Notes: generated by a model not told the origin, from the sequence alone. 8,901 nucleotides of DNA from an uncultured Lysobacteraceae bacterium (GCA_946482585.1 CAMLSI010000207.1:1-8901), one strand, 5' to 3'; counted from the stretch's first letter, positions 1 through 6,860 are shown. Numbers and translations: made by a program.

Positions 1-636
1 GATTTCTGGAATCGGCTGGCTACCGTGTTTCGCAACGAGCCGCACGTGATCTTCGGCCTCATGAACGAGCCGAACAGCATGCCGACGGAAGACTGGCTGC
101 TCGCGGCAAACGCCGGCATCGCCGGCATCCGCAATGCCGGCGCGCCGCAATGGATCCTCGTGCCGGGCAATGCCTGGACCGGCGCGCACAGCTGGCTGCA
201 GAACTGGTACGGCACGCCGAACGGCAGCGTCATGGGCGGCGTCGTCGATCCGCTGAATCACTACGCCTACGAACTGCACCAGTATTTCGACGGCGACTAT
301 TCCGGCCAGTCGTCGTGGTGCAATGCGGGCAACGGCGCCGCGCAACTGACTGCCGTCACGCAATGGCTGCGCGAACGCGGCAAGCGCGGTTTCCTCGGCG
401 AATTCGCTGGCGGTGCGAACGAGGACTGCCGCACGGCGGTCACGAACGCGCTCGGCTATCTCGCGAACAACGCCGACGTCTGGCTCGGCTGGAGCTGGTG
501 GGCGGCCGGTCCGCAATGGGGTGAGTACATCTTCACGCTCGAGCCGACGAACAACTACACGGTCGATCGCCCGCAGATGGCGTGGCTGCGTCCGTATTTC
601 GCGAGCGATCGCATTTTCGCGGGGCGGTTCGAGTAG
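1..636 (+). CDS. Endo-beta-1,4-glucanase, glycoside hydrolase family 5 (partial, N-terminus outside window)
   Basis: This is the C-terminal 211 residues of a GH5 retaining cellulase that would cleave internal beta-1,4-glucosidic bonds, probably after export. The frame is open from base 1 to a TAG stop. The acid/base motif FGLMNEPN places the catalytic Glu at codon 23 (67-69). The active-site His and Tyr sit in ELHQYFDGDYSG (His 93, Tyr 95). The nucleophile Glu is codon 134 (400-402) in FLGEFAGG. The aromatic loop WSWWAAGPQWG follows the last barrel strand. HQYxDxDxSG and WWAAGPxWG resemble subfamily GH5_5 (fungal EGII and bacterial Egl types). A full catalytic domain is about 300-340 residues, so the signal peptide and first strands lie upstream of the window. 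A GTG at base 25 is an internal Val codon, not the start. Family assignment is firm; exact substrate is inferred. Confidence 0.92.
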   Translation, partial: DFWNRLATVFRNEPHVIFGLMNEPNSMPTEDWLLAANAGIAGIRNAGAPQWILVPGNAWTGAHSWLQNWYGTPNGSVMGGVVDPLNHYAYELHQYFDGDYSGQSSWCNAGNGAAQLTAVTQWLRERGKRGFLGEFAGGANEDCRTAVTNALGYLANNADVWLGWSWWAAGPQWGEYIFTLEPTNNYTVDRPQMAWLRPYFASDRIFAGRFE

Positions 637-694
637 CGCGGGTAACCGGGAGTCGCAACGAGCCGACGCGGGGTGTGTCGTGTGCCCGCGCGTT

Positions 695-722
695 CGTGCG
701 GTCGCCGCGGGGCGACCGCACG
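695..722. terminator. Perfect hairpin between convergent genes, likely bidirectional terminator
   Basis: A perfect 12-bp inverted repeat (CGTGCGGTCGCC / GGCGACCGCACG) encloses a GCGG loop. It lies 58 bp after the endoglucanase stop and 26 bp past the stop of the opposing porin gene, where a shared terminator is expected. Neither side has a T-tract, so classical intrinsic termination is not proven; it could instead block 3' exonucleases. Confidence 0.55.
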
Positions 723-747
723 CTACCCATCCCGGTTTCCGCGCGCG

Positions 748-2010
748 TCAGAAGCGGAACACGCCCGATACCGACACGGTATCGGAATACTTCGACAGAT
801 CGGCTGCGACGTCGATCGAGAAGCGCTCGAAGGCGAGACCCGCACCGAGCGACCAGTGCATCTGCGCGCCGGTGTGGTGCGAGAAGATCGACGCATTCGC
901 GCTGTCCGCCCAGGCGCTCGCCGGCGCAGGTTTGCGCAGGTTGTGCTCCGGATCGATCCAGGCGCCGGCGCGCAGGCTCAGCGGCACCTTCCGGTCGACC
1001 AGCACGTACTCGCCGCCGAGATGGAACTCAGTGCCGTTCTTGATGCGCAGGCCGTCGACATCGAGGTACTCGAATTCGCTGCCGACTTCCCCGAAGGCAG
1101 AGCTGATGCGCCGCGTCAGCTGCGAATAGCGCACGCGGTTGATGTCGAAGCCCAGCGCGAACGCGTCGGAGAACCGGTAGTTGAGGCCGATGCCGTAGGC
1201 GTCCGGTACGTCGAAATCGCTGGGTTTGCGCAGGAAGATCGATTCTGTGCCGTCGAAGCTGATCTCGCTCGCGATTGCGTCGTAGGTCAGGCGCGGCGCG
1301 CGGCGATAGTTCGCGCCGACGGCGAGCCGGTCAGTCGCGAGAAAGCGCAGGCCGACGGTATAGCCGAGGCCGCGATCGCTGCCGCGCTGGCGCTGGCGCC
1401 AGCTGGCGATGCCGTCGCTGCCGACGGTGCGGACAGTTTCCGAATCGATCTCGAAATCGTGCAGGTTCAGTCCGCCGCCGATCTGCCAGCGGTCGCTCAG
1501 CGCATAGCCGGCCGAGACGCCGTAGACGGCGTCGCTGAGGTCCACGCGGCTCACGAACGGCAAGAGTCCCCGGTCGGCCGGATTTTCGTAGCTGAAACGG
1601 GTGTTGAAGTCCGCGTTGGTATGGCGGAAGAAAGCCAGCGAGACCTTGCCCAGCGGAAACACCGCGGAGACGAAGGACGGCCCGGCGACCGACGAGTCCG
1701 CTCGCTCGTAGAAGGCACGGGTCGGAAAATCGGCCAGACCGGAGGCGAGATGCGGCGTCGAGAAATTCGTCTGGCGCCATTCGACCGACATTTCGCGCCG
1801 ACTCAGCTGCGTCAGGCCGGCCGGGTTCGTGTAGGCCGCGGTGGCGTCGTCGGCGAGCGCTAGGAAGGCCCCGCCCATCGCGCGGCTGCGCGCGCCGGGG
1901 TTGTTGAAGTTGAACTGGATGGCCGACGTGCCTTCTTCGTCGGTCAACGCGTGGACGGCCGGGCTGACCAGCGCGAATGCGATCGCGGCGGCGAGAGTGC
2001 TTCGTAACAT
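748..2010 (-). CDS. FadL/OmpP1/TodX-family outer-membrane transport protein
   Basis: This 420-residue outer-membrane beta-barrel belongs to the group that moves hydrophobic compounds such as long-chain fatty acids or aromatics across the outer membrane. The ATG at 2010 is chosen because it begins a clean signal peptide (MLRSTLAAAIAFALVS, cleavage after AVHA at about residue 21). A GTG at 2052 would add 14 residues ahead of it. The weak ribosome site GGATC lies 6 nt upstream. The mature N-terminus carries NPGARSRAMGG (residues 37-47) and TNPAGL (61-66), the family's NPA-type hatch signature. The rest alternates polar and hydrophobic residues as in barrel strands and ends in Phe (SGVFRF), the usual outer-membrane assembly signal. 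Length fits the family. The gene converges on the endoglucanase and is separated from the regulator gene by a 295-bp spacer. The substrate cannot be read from the sequence. Confidence 0.85.
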   Translation of the reverse strand: MLRSTLAAAIAFALVSPAVHALTDEEGTSAIQFNFNNPGARSRAMGGAFLALADDATAAYTNPAGLTQLSRREMSVEWRQTNFSTPHLASGLADFPTRAFYERADSSVAGPSFVSAVFPLGKVSLAFFRHTNADFNTRFSYENPADRGLLPFVSRVDLSDAVYGVSAGYALSDRWQIGGGLNLHDFEIDSETVRTVGSDGIASWRQRQRGSDRGLGYTVGLRFLATDRLAVGANYRRAPRLTYDAIASEISFDGTESIFLRKPSDFDVPDAYGIGLNYRFSDAFALGFDINRVRYSQLTRRISSAFGEVGSEFEYLDVDGLRIKNGTEFHLGGEYVLVDRKVPLSLRAGAWIDPEHNLRKPAPASAWADSANASIFSHHTGAQMHWSLGAGLAFERFSIDVAADLSKYSDTVSVSGVFRF

Positions 2011-2041
2011 GTGTGAGATCCGCTTCGGGACGAATAGGAGT

Positions 2042-2089
2042 GCGGACGTCACGTCCGCGCGCGGATCCGCGCACGTCTCTCGGCGAGAG
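2042..2089. promoter_or_regulatory. Three consecutive short palindromes upstream of the porin gene
   Basis: Three near-contiguous dyads lie 32-79 bp upstream of the porin ATG: GCGGACGT-C-ACGTCCGC (2042-2058), the perfect 14-mer GCGCGGATCCGCGC (2059-2072) and CTCTCG-G-CGAGAG (2077-2089). The short centres suit dimeric protein binding sites better than RNA hairpins. No convincing -35/-10 pair was recognised nearby. Function as an operator is inferred. Confidence 0.4.
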
Positions 2090-2130
2090 TCGTCGTGCCG
2101 GGCCGCGCCCGCGGAGTATTCGCAGTCGCC

Positions 2131-2190
2131 TCATGCGTTGCATGACGGAACGATCGCATCGGCATGCAGCCGCATGTATCCGGCATGCAT
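2131..2190. promoter_or_regulatory. Helically phased CATG array between regulator and porin genes
   Basis: Five CATG motifs start at 2132, 2141, 2163, 2173 and 2184, with steps of 9, 22, 10 and 11 bp, so they fall on roughly one face of the helix. The first two form TCATGC-GTT-GCATGA. The nonamer CGGCATGCA occurs exactly twice (2160 and 2181), 21 bp apart, with the variant CCGCATGTA between them (2170). It lies 120-180 bp upstream of the porin start. The pattern resembles a binding array for a winged-helix regulator; this is inference. Confidence 0.4.
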
Positions 2191-2253
2191 TGCCGGTGCG
2201 AGGACGTCTGAGGGTGTCCCGGACACGCCGCCAGGGGGCAGCGCGGGCGTATG

Positions 2254-2270
2254 GCGGCCGTCGCGGCCGC
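2254..2270 (-). terminator. Short GC hairpin after the regulator gene
   Basis: GCGGCC / GGCCGC pair around a 5-nt loop (GTCGC), 35 bp beyond the regulator's TGA. No T-run follows on the minus strand. A second dyad, GTGTCC-C-GGACAC, sits at 2214-2226. Either could help end the regulator transcript, but in DNA this GC-rich such stems also arise by chance. Confidence 0.25.
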
Positions 2271-2305
2271 ACGCGTCGACGCCGGTCTGTCGCGAGCCGC
2301 TGCCG

Positions 2306-4282
2306 TCAGCGCGCGAGACCGTCGCGGCGAGCGCGTCGTGGTTCGCCGGTGCGCGCGAGGCTTGGTCCCTCGATGAACTGCGCCTGCCACGCCCGGACCG
2401 CATCCGCCGCGGCGCGCGTGCGTGGCGGCAGGCCGGCGAGATCGCGCTCGGGCAGGCGCCCGGCGACGGCGACGGCGATGTCCATGCGACCCGCGGCGAC
2501 GAGGGTCTCGAGATAGGCGGCCGCAACCGTCGTCTGCACCGCCGGTGTCGCGGTGCGATCGGCTGCGCGCAACGCATCCGCGTACAGGACCAGCGCGTCC
2601 TTGCCGCGCTGTTCCGCGACGGCCTGGCCGGCCTGCAGCGCAAGACGCAGCGCGTGTGTCGACGTGCAGGTCGTGCCGCACCACACCGTCAGGCGCTGGA
2701 GTTCAATGCCGGATTCTGCGCTGCGGCCGGCGCGCTGCAGCGCCTCGATCTTGTCGGCCCAGGCGCGGGCATAGGCCAGCCGGTCGGCGCGTGCGTAGTC
2801 GACGGTCAGCGCCTGCGTCGCCGCAGCGACGGCCGTGTCGATATCGTCGGCGTCGAGCGCGAGTCGCGCGCGCAATGCCTGCAGGCGCGCCTGGTCGAGC
2901 GGCGTGCGCGCGCGCAATCCGGCGACGAGCCGGTTTGCGCCGGCCGTGTCGCCGCAGGCTGCCAGCGCGCGAGCATGCAGCGTGGCGGTGACGGAAACCT
3001 CGTCGTGCGTGCCGGTCAGGGACCAGGCGCGCGAGGTCGCGATCAATGCCGCCTCGTTCGCGCGCAGCGCGAGCTGTGCCTGCGCGACGCTGGTGAGCGC
3101 ATCGACCAGCACGGCAGTCTTGTGCTGCTGGTCGAGCCGCGCGATGGCGCGGTGCAGATAGGGCAGCGCCATGGCGGGCTGCTGCCGGCGCACCAGCAGC
3201 GCGCCGAATGCGGCATCGATTTTCGCGCTGCCGTCGGTACCGTGTTCGCTCAGCGTGCGCGCCTCGCCGAGACGGTCCGCGGCTTCGTCGAAGCGCTCGC
3301 TGGCCGCAGCGGCCATCGCTTCAGCGAGCGCGTCGTCGAGTCCGGCATCGATCGCCGCATTCAGGTCGGCGCGGCTGGCCAGCGCATCGGTCTCCACTGC
3401 CGGGGCGGCGTAGCCCATGGCATGCAGGAACGCATCGGTGGCGCGTCGGGCCGCATCCATCGCGTCGGGACCGCGGCCCTCGCTGACGAGCGGCCGTCCG
3501 TGTGCATCGCGCGCGTGCAAGGTCACGCGCCATTCGTCGGCGACGCGCGTCAGGTCCGGCCGGATCTGCGCGGCGTCGGTTGCCGCGGTGCGCGCATCGC
3601 CGGAATGCACCACGCTCGCCGTGACGCGTTCGCTCGCGATCGCGGCGTACCGGCTGCGCGTCAGCCGCGCGGCGACGAGATCGGCCACGGCGAAACGCAG
3701 CCATGCCCATTCGGGCGCCAGCGCATCGGTGCCGGCCGGCAACACGATGGACGGGGCTGCGATACGTTCCGCTTCGCTACGGTGTCCGGGCCAGAGCAGG
3801 CCGCAGACCGCGACGACGACGGCGGCAACCGCGACCTGGACCAGGCGCGGCAGGACCCGATGCCGTATCGGTGCATGCGGCGAGCGGGGTGCTGGTTCGC
3901 GCGCCGCGTCGATCGGTGCTTTTGACGCCGGCACGGCGCATTCGCCGGTCGGTGCCACCCAGCGATAACCGACGCGCGGGATCGTGCGTATCGTGTGCTG
4001 ATCCTTGCCCGCGTCGCCGAACAATCGCCGCAGGCGCACGATGGTATGGGCGAGCGTGGTGTCGCTCGTGTCGACGCAGCCCCAGGTCGCGCTGATCAGT
4101 TCATCGCGTCCGATCGCGCGGTCGCGATGGCGGATGAGATAGACCAGGCAATCGAAGGCGCTCGCCGGCAGTTCGACGGGTATGCCGTTTTCGCGCAGCT
4201 CGCGTCCGGCGATATCGAGTTCGAATTGCCGGAACGCATAGCACGGGCGCGGGACGCGATCTGCCGGAGCCCGGGCCGTCAC
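2306..4282 (-). CDS. ToxR/CadC-like winged-helix membrane regulator with periplasmic helical-repeat domain
   Basis: This 658-residue one-component regulator would bind DNA in the cytoplasm and sense through a periplasmic domain. Residues about 17-111 form an OmpR/PhoB-type winged helix: FRQFELDIAGRELRENG, the turn around SATWG, the recognition helix TLAHTIVRLRRLFGD (76-90) and the wing ending in RVGYRWVAP. A Pro/Ala/Arg-rich linker leads to one membrane helix (about 147-165, QVAVAAVVVAVCGLLW). The rest is Ala-rich helical and TPR-like. The GTG at 4282 is preferred: GAGG lies 6 nt upstream and it starts just before the DNA-binding domain. Extending the frame to 4597 would overlap the upstream gene and add low-complexity Arg/Ser sequence. 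The gene follows the beta-helix gene by 52 bp on the same strand, so they may be co-transcribed. The ligand and targets are unknown. Confidence 0.85.
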   Translation of the reverse strand: MTARAPADRVPRPCYAFRQFELDIAGRELRENGIPVELPASAFDCLVYLIRHRDRAIGRDELISATWGCVDTSDTTLAHTIVRLRRLFGDAGKDQHTIRTIPRVGYRWVAPTGECAVPASKAPIDAAREPAPRSPHAPIRHRVLPRLVQVAVAAVVVAVCGLLWPGHRSEAERIAAPSIVLPAGTDALAPEWAWLRFAVADLVAARLTRSRYAAIASERVTASVVHSGDARTAATDAAQIRPDLTRVADEWRVTLHARDAHGRPLVSEGRGPDAMDAARRATDAFLHAMGYAAPAVETDALASRADLNAAIDAGLDDALAEAMAAAASERFDEAADRLGEARTLSEHGTDGSAKIDAAFGALLVRRQQPAMALPYLHRAIARLDQQHKTAVLVDALTSVAQAQLALRANEAALIATSRAWSLTGTHDEVSVTATLHARALAACGDTAGANRLVAGLRARTPLDQARLQALRARLALDADDIDTAVAAATQALTVDYARADRLAYARAWADKIEALQRAGRSAESGIELQRLTVWCGTTCTSTHALRLALQAGQAVAEQRGKDALVLYADALRAADRTATPAVQTTVAAAYLETLVAAGRMDIAVAVAGRLPERDLAGLPPRTRAAADAVRAWQAQFIEGPSLARTGEPRRARRDGLAR

Positions 4283-4288
4283 GCGCTG

Positions 4289-4292
4289 CCTC
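4289..4292 (-). promoter_or_regulatory. Ribosome binding site deciding the GTG start of the regulator
   Basis: GAGG, read on the minus strand, is 6 nt upstream of the GTG at 4282. There is no ATG in this frame close to the winged-helix domain, so this site is the main support for the chosen start. Confidence 0.55.
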
Positions 4293-4334
4293 GCGTACGC
4301 CGGGGTGTCGTTCGTTGCGTGTGCATGCGTCGCG

Positions 4335-6434
4335 TCAGTGCTCGATCGTGCCGCGGAAAATGGTGTCGCGCGGAAGCACGCGGATGGAGAGCCCGTTGAG
4401 CAGGATCTGCCGGCGGTTGCCCGAGACGGCGACGATCGGCCGCACGATCGCGCTTCTTGCAACCCCGGCGATCGTGACCGACTGCGTTTCCGCGCGTCCC
4501 GCGGCGGCCGCGAACGTAGCCGCGCCGGCCGCGGCCGGCGTCGCGTCGACCACGACGGCCGGCGTCGCGATCGCATAGACCACGGGCGCATCGACATCGG
4601 CGATGGTGCCGCTGTCCAGCAGCGGATCGCGATCGATCGCGATCTGCAGCGTGCCGGTCGCGGAGAATGCCTGGATGCCGCTGCCGAAGTTCACGCGGCC
4701 CGCGGCGGCCGCGCCGATATCCGTGTGCAGGCGGACGATGGCCTGATCGGCCAGGGTCACGTCGGCGCCTTGCGCGTCACTGCTGTCGATGGCCAGGACA
4801 TCGGTGAGCACGCCCGAGGCATCGAGCATGCCCAGGCCGGCCACGGCGAGCGTGCCGTCGCCGAAGTCGGCGCGGTTGCCGGCGCCCTGATAGGACCAGT
4901 GCGTGTTCGCACCGACACCGAGTTCAGTCTTGCCGGCCTGGTAGTAGTTGTCTGCGCCGGTGTAGCCGATCACCCGGCCGCGCAGATGAGAACCCGCCGT
5001 CGCGAGGACGATGCGCGTCGACGCGACGCCGGTCTGGCCGGGCAGGGCGCCGGTGGTGACGTCGCCATCGAGCTGCACGAGCTGTGCGCCGGTCTCGTTG
5101 ACCGACACGGTGCCGTTGCGGTCGCCGGCGCCGACGTTCCAGATCGCATGACGCTTGCCGGCGCCGGGCGCGGTGGCGCCGGCGATCAGTCCGCCGGCGA
5201 TCTGCACCGTGCCGCCCGTGTTCCGGATCGCGTAGGCGTTGCAGTCGGCGCAGTTCGTCGTCGCCGACAAGGTCATGCGTCTCGACGGCACCGTCGCCTG
5301 CAGCGTGCTCATGTTGTCGATCGCATAGGTTTCGGTCGTGGCCGTCACGCGCGCCGTCACGTTTCCGCCGAACCGGATGTACGACGTGCCCGAATAGGTG
5401 TTGCCGATCGCGGTCGGATTGCCGAACGGCACGTAGCCGGTGCCGTTCGTGACCGTGATGTCGACGTCGCCGCCGAAGTTCATGCGCGCGGTGCGATGCG
5501 TGTTGGCGATGCCGTGCGTCGAACGCGGGCCGTTCACGGAGAACCGCGCGTTGCCGCTGACGTCGAGATAGCCCTGGTTGCGCACGCCGAACGCGGTCGA
5601 ACCGTACGACACGGCATCGAGGTCGAGCGCGCCGGTCACGTAGAACTGGGTGTTCACGTTGTCGTTGTAGATGCCGTGGACGTTGTCGCTCGGCCAGATC
5701 CCGTGTGCGGCGATGGTGGCGCCGTGATGGAAATTGATCCGGCTCGCGCCGCCGCCGGAGTTGTAGACGCCGCAGGTCGTCGAGCCTCGCGCCTGCGCCA
5801 GGATATTCGCCGTGCCGTTGAAATCCACCGTGCCCTGATAGACCCAGAGCGCCTGCGAATAGCCGGGGGTGTAGGTCTTGATCTCGGTCGGGCCCTGGAA
5901 CGCGAGCGTGCCCGAGCGCACCTGCACGCCGAGCGCAGCGCTGGTCGGCACTGGGTCGTCGGCCTGCGCATACACGTTCGCGCCGCCGTCCACGACGAGG
6001 CTGCCGCCGTTGACGTCGACGCCGACCGCGACACCCCAGGCGCCGACCGCGGCGCGCGTGGCCGATATGCCGAGCCGGCTTTCGCCGGCGACATCCAGCG
6101 TCACCGGCGACGCGCCGTTCGCCGACACGAGACTCACGGCCTGGATGTCGGCGACCGCCGCAGTGCTCGTGGCGATCCGGTCGCCGTCCGCGAACACATA
6201 GTTCAGGCGCGAGCCGACGGGCTGGATCAGATAGCCTGGCGAGTAACCGCCGGTGCCGCCGGCCATGTCGTGGGCCATGACCCCCGTGACCTTCCCGGTG
6301 TAGGTCACCGCCGTCGCCGCCGGCGATGCCGCGACGCCGGCCAGCGCGCTACCGGCGAGCAGGACCGCGAGCCGCTGGCGGGCTCCGGCCCCCGAGGTGT
6401 TCCCGTGAACGCGAGTACGGCGGCAGTCTCTCAT
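4335..6434 (-). CDS. Secreted autotransporter-passenger-like beta-helix protein without translocator barrel
   Basis: This 699-residue exported protein is not recognised as a named family. The ATG at 6434 is preceded by GGAGA at 7 nt spacing. A long Arg-rich n-region (MRDCRRTRVHGNTS) leads to a hydrophobic stretch (RLAVLLAGSALAGVAAS) and a cleavage site near SPAATA, a layout seen in some autotransporters. Residues about 130-435 are Gly/Asn/Thr/Val-rich rungs with a recurring [AG]-[IV]-x-N turn, typical of a right-handed beta-helix. Residues about 435-690 continue as beta-rich sequence like an AIDA-type stalk. The protein stops at IFRGTIEH where an autotransporter would continue into a barrel of about 270 residues. 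No barrel, Phe end, LPXTG or PEP-CTERM-like tag is visible. It contains NCADC (a CxxC pair, residues 395-398). It could be released, held by a separate partner, or a truncated adhesin. The membrane regulator gene lies 52 bp downstream. Confidence 0.7.
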   Translation of the reverse strand: MRDCRRTRVHGNTSGAGARQRLAVLLAGSALAGVAASPAATAVTYTGKVTGVMAHDMAGGTGGYSPGYLIQPVGSRLNYVFADGDRIATSTAAVADIQAVSLVSANGASPVTLDVAGESRLGISATRAAVGAWGVAVGVDVNGGSLVVDGGANVYAQADDPVPTSAALGVQVRSGTLAFQGPTEIKTYTPGYSQALWVYQGTVDFNGTANILAQARGSTTCGVYNSGGGASRINFHHGATIAAHGIWPSDNVHGIYNDNVNTQFYVTGALDLDAVSYGSTAFGVRNQGYLDVSGNARFSVNGPRSTHGIANTHRTARMNFGGDVDITVTNGTGYVPFGNPTAIGNTYSGTSYIRFGGNVTARVTATTETYAIDNMSTLQATVPSRRMTLSATTNCADCNAYAIRNTGGTVQIAGGLIAGATAPGAGKRHAIWNVGAGDRNGTVSVNETGAQLVQLDGDVTTGALPGQTGVASTRIVLATAGSHLRGRVIGYTGADNYYQAGKTELGVGANTHWSYQGAGNRADFGDGTLAVAGLGMLDASGVLTDVLAIDSSDAQGADVTLADQAIVRLHTDIGAAAAGRVNFGSGIQAFSATGTLQIAIDRDPLLDSGTIADVDAPVVYAIATPAVVVDATPAAAGAATFAAAAGRAETQSVTIAGVARSAIVRPIVAVSGNRRQILLNGLSIRVLPRDTIFRGTIEH
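5136..5771 (-). repeat. Protein-level tandem beta-helix rungs with [AG]-[IV]-x-N motif
   Basis: Eight copies of a four-residue turn, GVYN, GIYN, GVRN, GIAN, AIGN, AIDN, AIRN and AIWN, occur at residues 222, 254, 283, 308, 342, 371, 402 and 430 of the beta-helix protein. Steps are 32, 29, 25, 34, 29, 31 and 28 residues. Weaker rungs precede them (WGVAVG, LGVQVR, LWVYQG). The nucleotide sequence is too diverged to be a DNA repeat; only the protein periodicity is kept, which points to selection for fold. Confidence 0.65.
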
Positions 6435-6498
6435 GCGCAGGTCTCCGGCTGTCGGCGCGGCAGTCTCGGTCACGCGGCCGTCGAACACATCAGCGCAG

Positions 6499-6538
6499 CA
6501 TGTGGCGCACATGTGATTTGCATGTTTCCGCACGCATG
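6499..6538. promoter_or_regulatory. Helically phased CATG array upstream of the beta-helix gene
   Basis: CATG starts at 6499, 6510, 6521 and 6535, with steps of 11, 11 and 14 bp. The first two form the dyad CATGTG-GCG-CACATG (6499-6513), overlapping the palindrome CACATGTG (6508-6515). The array is 65-104 bp upstream of the ATG at 6434, a usual place for an activator or repressor, and lies in a locally AT-richer patch. The same motif and spacing occur before the porin gene. No clear -35/-10 pair was identified. Confidence 0.45.
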
Positions 6539-6551
6539 GGGTGGCGATAGC

Positions 6552-6812
6552 GTGATCCAGCGCACGCTTTGCGCGGCTATCGCGGCAGCCGGCGCGCCGG
6601 AGTTCGCCGCACGGCCGCTGCCGTCCGGCTACCGCATCGAACCCGGCGGTGAAATCGAGGACGCGGCCGAGGCCAACCAGGCGTTGCTGCAGTACCTGCC
6701 ACATGCGCTCGGCGCGATCCTGCTGATCTTCATCTGGCCGTTCGACTCGTTCCGCAAGGTGTTCATCGTGATGTCGGCGATCCCGTTCGCGCTGATCGGC
6801 GCCGTGACCTGC
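6552..6812 (+). pseudogene. Orphan fragment of an RND efflux transporter (AcrB/MdtB-type)
   Basis: Plus-strand translation gives LPSGYRIEPGGEIEDAAEAN, then a hydrophobic helix (HALGAILLIFIWPFDSFRK) and a second one (VFIVMSAIPFALIGAVT). This is the conserved block around TM8-TM9 in the C-terminal half of RND permeases, normally proteins of about 1000-1050 residues. Only about 70-85 residues remain. Homology is clear from about 6612; 6552-6611 is uncertain. After GAVT (about 6812) the frame reads CCSRRGF, unlike the family. Another frame continues LLFSPRIPAM and stops at 6844-6846, which may be a short frameshifted extension. There is no start signal and no pump remnant on either side, so the piece cannot function as a transporter. 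It lies opposite to and between two minus-strand genes. Confidence 0.75.
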
Positions 6813-6860
6813 TGTTCTCGCCGCGGATTCCTGCGATGCGGTCGTAGGGCGGCGCCGGCC

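Larger units (their letters stand above)
2011..2305. other. Intergenic spacer between regulator and porin genes, no gene
   Basis: All frames here are Arg-rich shadow translations with no recognisable start context or domain. The spacer contains the palindrome cluster, the CATG array and the GC hairpins listed separately. It presumably carries the porin promoter, but no confident sigma-70 boxes were found. Confidence 0.6.

Noticed and set aside
673..1863. Long plus-strand open frame opposite the porin
   Set aside because: Antisense shadow of the FadL-like gene; no domain, signal peptide or start context.
2011..2052. GTG start at 2052 for the porin
   Set aside because: It adds 14 residues in front of a normal signal peptide and runs into the palindrome cluster.
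1841..3925. Long plus-strand open frame opposite the regulator
   Set aside because: Crosses the intergenic spacer and the antisense of the regulator; Arg/Ala/Gly-rich with no recognisable motif.
4283..4597. N-terminal extension of the winged-helix regulator to 4597
   Set aside because: It would overlap the end of the beta-helix gene by 263 bp and adds Arg/Ser-rich sequence unlike the family; the GTG at 4282 with GAGG is better placed.
5136..5771. Possible CRISPR or DNA-level tandem repeat
   Set aside because: The repetition is only at the amino-acid level inside a coding frame; there are no conserved nucleotide repeats with unique spacers.
6435..6704. Extension of the beta-helix protein to an ATG at 6704
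   Set aside because: The extra 90 residues would precede the signal peptide, run through the likely promoter and overlap the antisense of the RND fragment; the ATG at 6434 has a good ribosome site.
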